Assembly: GCF_000002995.4 (NCBI RefSeq)
Contig: NW_025062477.1
Location: forward strand, 8,094,649 to 8,158,648
DNA: 64,000 nucleotides
Source: Brugia malayi
Lineage: Eukaryota; Nematoda; Chromadorea; Rhabditida; Onchocercidae
Direction of reading: 5' to 3'
Positions 58,481-64,000 of this stretch are shown in pieces; the first letter of the stretch is position 1; every line of letters starts with the position of its first letter. The notes under the pieces were generated by a model. That model saw only the letters and a program-made list of their open reading frames with translations. It searched no databases and had not been told where the DNA came from. The translations under genes and the position numbers were made by a program.

Positions 58481-60810
58481 AATATATGTCTAATAAAGTG
58501 TGAATAAATTGTTAACTTTCAAACAAATTTTTAGAAGTTTGGGTGACAAATCTTCGAGAATCGATCTACAGATCTATTAGTTCAATTTAATAGATAAATA
58601 ATCATTCGCCATATTTTCTTGTACACACTGCATCATTCGTTCCTTTTAGCTAATCAATCATTTTATTCATTAAGAGCGATACCAACTGCAGTTGGAATCA
58701 ATGGAAATAAATGAAATAAACATTCTGAAAGTTTTGATGGTTTCAGTGATTTTGATCTGTGAAAAGTGGATTAAATCTAGCTGAAATCTAAATGATAATG
58801 AAATATAAAACAAAATTTTACTGACAGTAAACATTTGAAATGGGCTCTATTACATTTCTTTAGCATTTAATAGAAAGTCTGCGCTTAAATATGCACTCTC
58901 AGTTAAGAAAAAAAAGGGAAGTTTCTATTCTAGCCATCCCCGCAATACCCACTAAACAAATGGACACAAATGAACCGAAATCAAATTAACATCTGAAAGA
59001 GTATGCATATTACTCGGCTGATACACTAGTAATGATGTCGGGTTACAATACTATCAAGTTTGCAAGTTGACTGATATTTCCAAAATTTCCAGATTAAAGA
59101 TATTTCATTCAACCGATAATGTAATACTACTTCAAACGAATTTCAATAAGATAGTTCAAGTTACGACGAATTAGCATAATTAGTTGTAAAACTAAAGCTT
59201 CTTTATCAACGATTCTGTGGGCTCCAATAGAAATTATTATGTCGCATTTATTTTTATTAAATGTCAATTATTAATTAATATTTGGTCATTGCTACAACTA
59301 ATCATCATTTTTCCTTATCCGCTATGTTAACATTTCCATTTGTATGATAAGAATTTTTAGGACTTCTTTCATTATTGATTCCGTTCAGTTCTCTATCATA
59401 CTACAACTCGAACTTTCTATTCATGGTGATTGCTAACAGTAATGACAAATTAAATTGGATAAAATGTCTTGACACCAAAATGTTACTTCAAACAACTTCT
59501 CAGTCACAAGAATTCCATATCTGTTATGATTAGCCATTAGAACACCTATTTAAGCAAAAAGTTCTGTTAGTAATCATGCTCCATTCAATCCGTCTGTAAA
59601 TCTTGTTTACTATGGATACAATCAACTAGAAGCCATAGTTACGTGCAAAGAATTATTTCCCTGATCTCAAATTTTATTCCTTGGTTACTGGTATAAGCCG
59701 ACAGTTTGACTACGCTTATAAATGAAGCGGATGGAGTGAAGATTTTCATAAATACACAACTTGAAATTTAAGAAAATTAGCAATATCCAGTACACCTGTC
59801 AAGACATTATTTCACATGCTAGATGGGCAATAAGCCAACATTGCCGCCCTCTCACAAACGGCGAGTTAGAGAGAAGAAACAGCGAGATTGTACTTGCACT
59901 ACAACAACACTAAATTCACATCAAAGGTGATAAAATCTCCACATTCGTGCCATCTTGTGTCCCCCAGCCAACTGATTGTTTAATCTCTAACAGGAATCTT
60001 CACGAAAAAAATCATCATAAATCCAAACGCTAAAAAAGGTAATTCATGCTAACACCAGAAACGAGATGCACTAGAGATATGAAGAAAAGTACGATAAGAA
60101 ACTGATGAGTATATTCTGCAACACTGTGCACCTTTCCCCACACTCGATTTCCAGTAGTGATCATGCGCAAAACATAATTTGTTAAAAAATTATCAACATG
60201 ATTAAAACATGAAATCTGTTATGCCACTATTGTGATACATTATTAGATGAAACACGTAACAATACTCCTAACAACAGAAATAAAACTGCGAAGTAATTGA
60301 AACTATTTTATGACAAATAACACAAAAAAGAAAAATTGATGGATCTATCATTAGGAAAACCTTCATATCAATTTGGCATTTTAGAATGGTTAGGAACTTC
60401 TCCCTCACCAGAAAATATGAAATAATTGCTAATAATTTCCGAAACCTTCCCGTCCATGTGATATTACCCCATTTTGGAAACCTGAAATGGAAAAATATGA
60501 GAAGCGACAAGCGAGAACAATGTAAAAGGTACATCAAAAAAAGTACTAATAAAAGAATTCATCAAAGCAACTAATTGGTACAAAGTAAAACTAGAAAAAA
60601 AAAAAACATTAGAAACTTATTAAAAAATGGAAATCAAAGCTGACACTGGCAACTTTAGCATACTGAAATACAAGTGACACTGAAATTGCTCAGTAAATTA
60701 CCAAGTTTTGCAACAAATGAGATTCTTATCCCTAAACTTCAAAGAACTAAAAAATGATATATTCTAAAACAAACGGCTTGCAATTAATTGATTCGATTTT
60801 TATTTATTTT

Positions 60811-63800
60811 TTACGTAAGCGAAGTAACAATATCACTTTCCACATTTTCAGTTGTGGAATCCGTCTTTTGCGAAGATAGGATTTCTTTCTTAACATCCTT
60901 TTCTTCGTCACCTGTTACTTCTTCTGACAACACGATAACGTCTGATTCCATAGGTTCGTCCCCGACATCATTACCACCAACTTCATCTACTAATTGCAAT
61001 TCCTTCTTTTCCTCAGCCTCACCATTTACTTTCGTAGGAGCTGAGTCCTTCTGAAACCCACATTTCCTTTACAAATTTCTCGAAATAAAGAATCAAATCA
61101 ATTTATCCCTCACTACTCGAAGACCAATAAAAAAAAAACCTTTTTTGGCACTTTTTTATCATCCTTATCATCTTTTTTTTCCTTTTTCACATCTTTCTCA
61201 TCCTTTTCAGAGGTCTTCTCTTCCTCCTTCGGATTTGGCATCAACTTTTCAGCCATACCGATCATTCGCTCGCCGATTCGGCGAAATTCCTGGATCGCAC
61301 TTTTCATTTGTACAGTATCGTCCACAGAATTCTGCAACCTAACGAATTAATTTCAAAACTAAAATTGGTGTCACCTGCCTACCAGATTCTGAAAAAAAGA
61401 TGGTAATAGCCAAACCTTCAAGCACTTTTCTGCATCATGCAGACGCTTCCGATATTTTTCAACATCTTCTTCCAACCTTTTTTTCTTTTTCTCTAGTACT
61501 TGAACATGTTTCGCACCATCCTCTACAGAATAAAAAAATTTGATAAAAATATTTTATAAATGTGAAGTAGTCACTGCCAATCTTTATTGCACAATAAGTA
61601 ACCTTTCAAAATTTAAAAAATCTTTAACGATTACTCAGTTGTGCTTCCAATACATCGACCTTTTGTAACGCAGCATTGGAGTCAGATTCCATCTTTGAAA
61701 CCTGCTCTAAAACTTGCGGTATATTCATAAGAGAACCCAAATATATTACAGATCCTGTTGCACTAATATCCGGTGCTTCACTCGTTGTTTTTTTGCTAGC
61801 ATCAATCGATTCCTTCAATATATTACCTTAAACAGGATAAATTATAAAATATAAGGAAACTGATATTATGAAGCATAATAAAGCAACTAAAAGAACAACT
61901 TAAATATTTTAACTAGTAAACCGGAATAAACGCGAGCGGTTATGGACAGCTTAAAATGATGAAATACCAAAGGATGAAAAGACTGCAAACGAACTACCTT
62001 TCGCCAGTTGTTCAGTAGTAGGTGGATCCGATATCACACCGGGTCTGTATGTTACCGTACCATCTTTGTTTGCCCAACTATCGGTAAGATAGCGATAACT
62101 TATCCGATCACGTGATAAATACCTTTTTAGCAACTTCTGTACTTGTGCTCGGGAAATGTTCAAACCTATGGAAAATAGTATTTCCTCAAAATCTTTCTCC
62201 AATATATACCTGAAATATTTGCAATTGCATGTTCTTCGAATCTTTAAATTTTCTGGTAACAGACCTCCCAAACATGCAGCAAGTGTAAGAGGTATGCAAA
62301 AGAATCGAGAATACCATACTGCCTTTGTAATCTTTGGGATATTTTCCTAAAACATACCCGCAAAGATTCTGATCGAAATGAGCAAAAGCCTGAAAGACTG
62401 TCCGATCTATAACAATTGGCTTTCGTGCCTCAGCAAGAAATTTCCGTTGTTCTTCCTCTTTCTTCTCGTTTTCTTTCTTCTCCTCCTCAGACTTTTCAGC
62501 TTTATCTGTTTTGACACTTTCCATTCCTTCTATAAACAAGAACTTCCACCATTTCATTTTTGATTCAATTCAAAATATTTAGGATCTTACCTTTAAAATT
62601 AATTCTTATAAAAGCCAAACGATATACCTTCTACTCCTATAATTTCTGCAAGCTTTGCTTCCTCACGACGCTTCTTCTCTGATTCTTTATCTATAGCACA
62701 ACTCAATGTTTTGTATGCAATAAACGCCTGTGAACGATCCAACATTTCACTAATACATTCTGCCATAACCGCTAACTAAAAAGCTCACTTTCGATAAGTT
62801 TTGAGAAATTATATGCAGACTTTACAATTGGAAAAGAAGTTAAAAAATCTTTTATTGGGATTATAAAATTAAAGCAATGAAAAGGACAAAATGCTGCCAT
62901 CTCCCAAATGAAATAGCTCCTTTTATGGACTAAGTCTTTAGTCTAATTTATTAATTAGAATGGCAAATGTTCCCGTTTGGCTGAAATCTCTAATTTTATA
63001 GTGCGATGAAAAAATTTTTTTAAATACATTTATTCATTTATTTTGATTACTAATAAACTAATAAAGGTTAAAAGTTTCACTAAACTATATTGAACATTTC
63101 AATTAAAACAAAATACTGGAATATACCTCAAACGAATGCTCCTTATTATCTTCAATGCGATAATCTAACATTGTGTGAAGAGAGACTATTTTACAGTCAA
63201 ATTTCCCTCCTTTAGCCATGCGGTTCGGATATACCAATATTCCTGGTTCCTTCGGAATTGTGAAATGACGCTCCAATGAAGCCTTTTTTTCCTTCTTTTC
63301 TTTTTCCTAGAAATGGAATTTATAACAATAATCTTAGTTATGCAATCTACAAAGCTCCAACTCTATAATAACTTTTTTTTTTCCAGTGTCAACTACTATT
63401 TTAACTGCTTTGTTAATATTGATCAAAGGAATTACTAAGCATGCAGCACATGCAATTCAGGAAGCATAACAAAACAGCTATTAGTGCACAGTCTTCAAAT
63501 AATTGAATATTTAATAAAACCCACGAATTTTTCAACAGCTTTCTTGTCTTCATCAGTCAGTTCTTTCTCCTCATTTTCTTCTTGTGGTTTAGCTACCTCA
63601 ATCTGAATGAAATAACAATAAGCAATCGTTTTCATACATGGAAGATAGAATGTTGTCTCGCAATTTTAAATTGATTCGAGCACTGGAAATTCATATCAGG
63701 GAAGAATTAAAAAAGCAAGATTAGCTATAAATTCATTTTTTGCTCACCATTCCTACTGCTGTCTTTAAACAAACATCCTCTTTATCTTCATCTTTTGTTT

Positions 63801-63900
63801 TCTCTTGATCAAGTGCTTCTTGAAGTCGAGCACATAAAACTGATTTTACTCCTTTTGTCTCCAAATCTCGAGCCATCAATTCTTGTCGCAGTTCAGCGAC
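60811..63900 (-). CDS. CCAR1: CCAR1 / LST-3 homologue, C-terminal part (5' end outside window)
   Basis: Ten exons in coding order 63900-63748, 63602-63525, 63306-63127, 62775-62628, 62529-62358, 62209-61998, 61826-61635, 61522-61426, 61338-61140 and 61050-60811, phase-consistent; the gene continues beyond the right edge. CCAR1 (LST-3/CCAR-1 in C. elegans) is a nuclear co-regulator of transcription, splicing and apoptosis. Visible domains: a SAP DNA/RNA-binding motif at the left of the protein shown (ELRQELMARDLETKGVKSVL), an acidic linker, the block ERHFTIPKEPGILVYPN through LDYRIEDNKEHSFE that is highly conserved in CCAR1/2, a charged coil, and an inactive EF-hand-like pair (FDQNLCGYILEKDFEEIL, GLNISRAQVQKLLKR). 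A C-terminal coiled coil (LEKKKKRLEEDVEKYRKRL) and an acidic tail ending TSLT follow. Donor 61425 (GTGCTT) was chosen by phase; a GTTTGG 12 nt downstream is out of phase. Confidence 0.9.
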
Positions 63901-64000
63901 CTAAAAATAGATAAGCTATAGATTCATTTCATGAATAAGTCGTCACTAATATAAAGCTCAGTAAGAAACGCTACCAACATAATTGTTCTAAAGAAAAAGT

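Larger units (their letters stand above)
51279..60810. other. Long gene-free stretch between katanin and CCAR1
   Basis: Upstream of katanin p80 and downstream of CCAR1. A less AT-rich patch at about 51780-51920 sits near the katanin start and may be its promoter. Further on are a GC-richer island (55100-55800), long A and T runs and a hairpin, listed separately. No frame here matches a family I know, and I see no tRNA or rRNA. Confidence 0.45.

Overview
The window is eukaryotic and almost certainly from a nematode. It is strongly AT-rich and its genes are cut into many short exons with GT-AG introns. It carries a cuticle collagen, an innexin, a LET-23-type EGF receptor and a CCAR1/LST-3 homologue. 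The base composition and loose intron style would suit a spirurid or filarial worm, but that placement is inference. Gene models below were assembled by hand from family homology plus splice phase. The acid phosphatase, MARVEL, collagen and LET-23 models close in frame from start to stop. The innexin lacks its first exon, the katanin start is tentative, and CCAR1 runs off the right edge.

Layout from left to right. At 493-3034 (-) lies a secreted purple (tartrate-resistant type) acid phosphatase. At 4267-6016 (+) lies a four-helix MARVEL protein. A gene-poor stretch to 11 kb holds a GC-richer island and two short tandem repeats. An innexin occupies 11.0-14.6 kb (-). A short two-exon candidate for a small secreted protein sits at 16952-17489 (+), followed by a cuticle collagen at 17904-19522 (+). 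The 26-exon EGF receptor occupies 20968-30530 (-), with a weak secreted-protein candidate beyond its 5' end at 33040-33276 (+). From 33.3 to 43.2 kb there is no convincing gene, but there is a solo LTR with a perfect 5-bp target duplication (38150-38732). Katanin p80 with its WD40 part occupies 43190 to about 51278 (-). A 9.5-kb stretch without a gene follows, then the C-terminal two-thirds or so of CCAR1/LST-3 at 60811-63900 (-).

The genes do not form an operon or pathway. They are ordinary metazoan and nematode genes: cell-surface signalling (LET-23), gap junctions (innexin), cuticle (collagen), microtubule severing (katanin p80), transcription and splicing co-regulation (CCAR1), membrane traffic (MARVEL) and a secreted phosphatase. 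No new multi-gene system was found. The items most worth following up are the two-exon small secreted protein, the solo LTR, one GC-AG intron, the high share of donor sites with a pyrimidine at +3, the receptor tail with its PDZ and SEM-5/GRB2-type motifs, and intronic sequence duplications.
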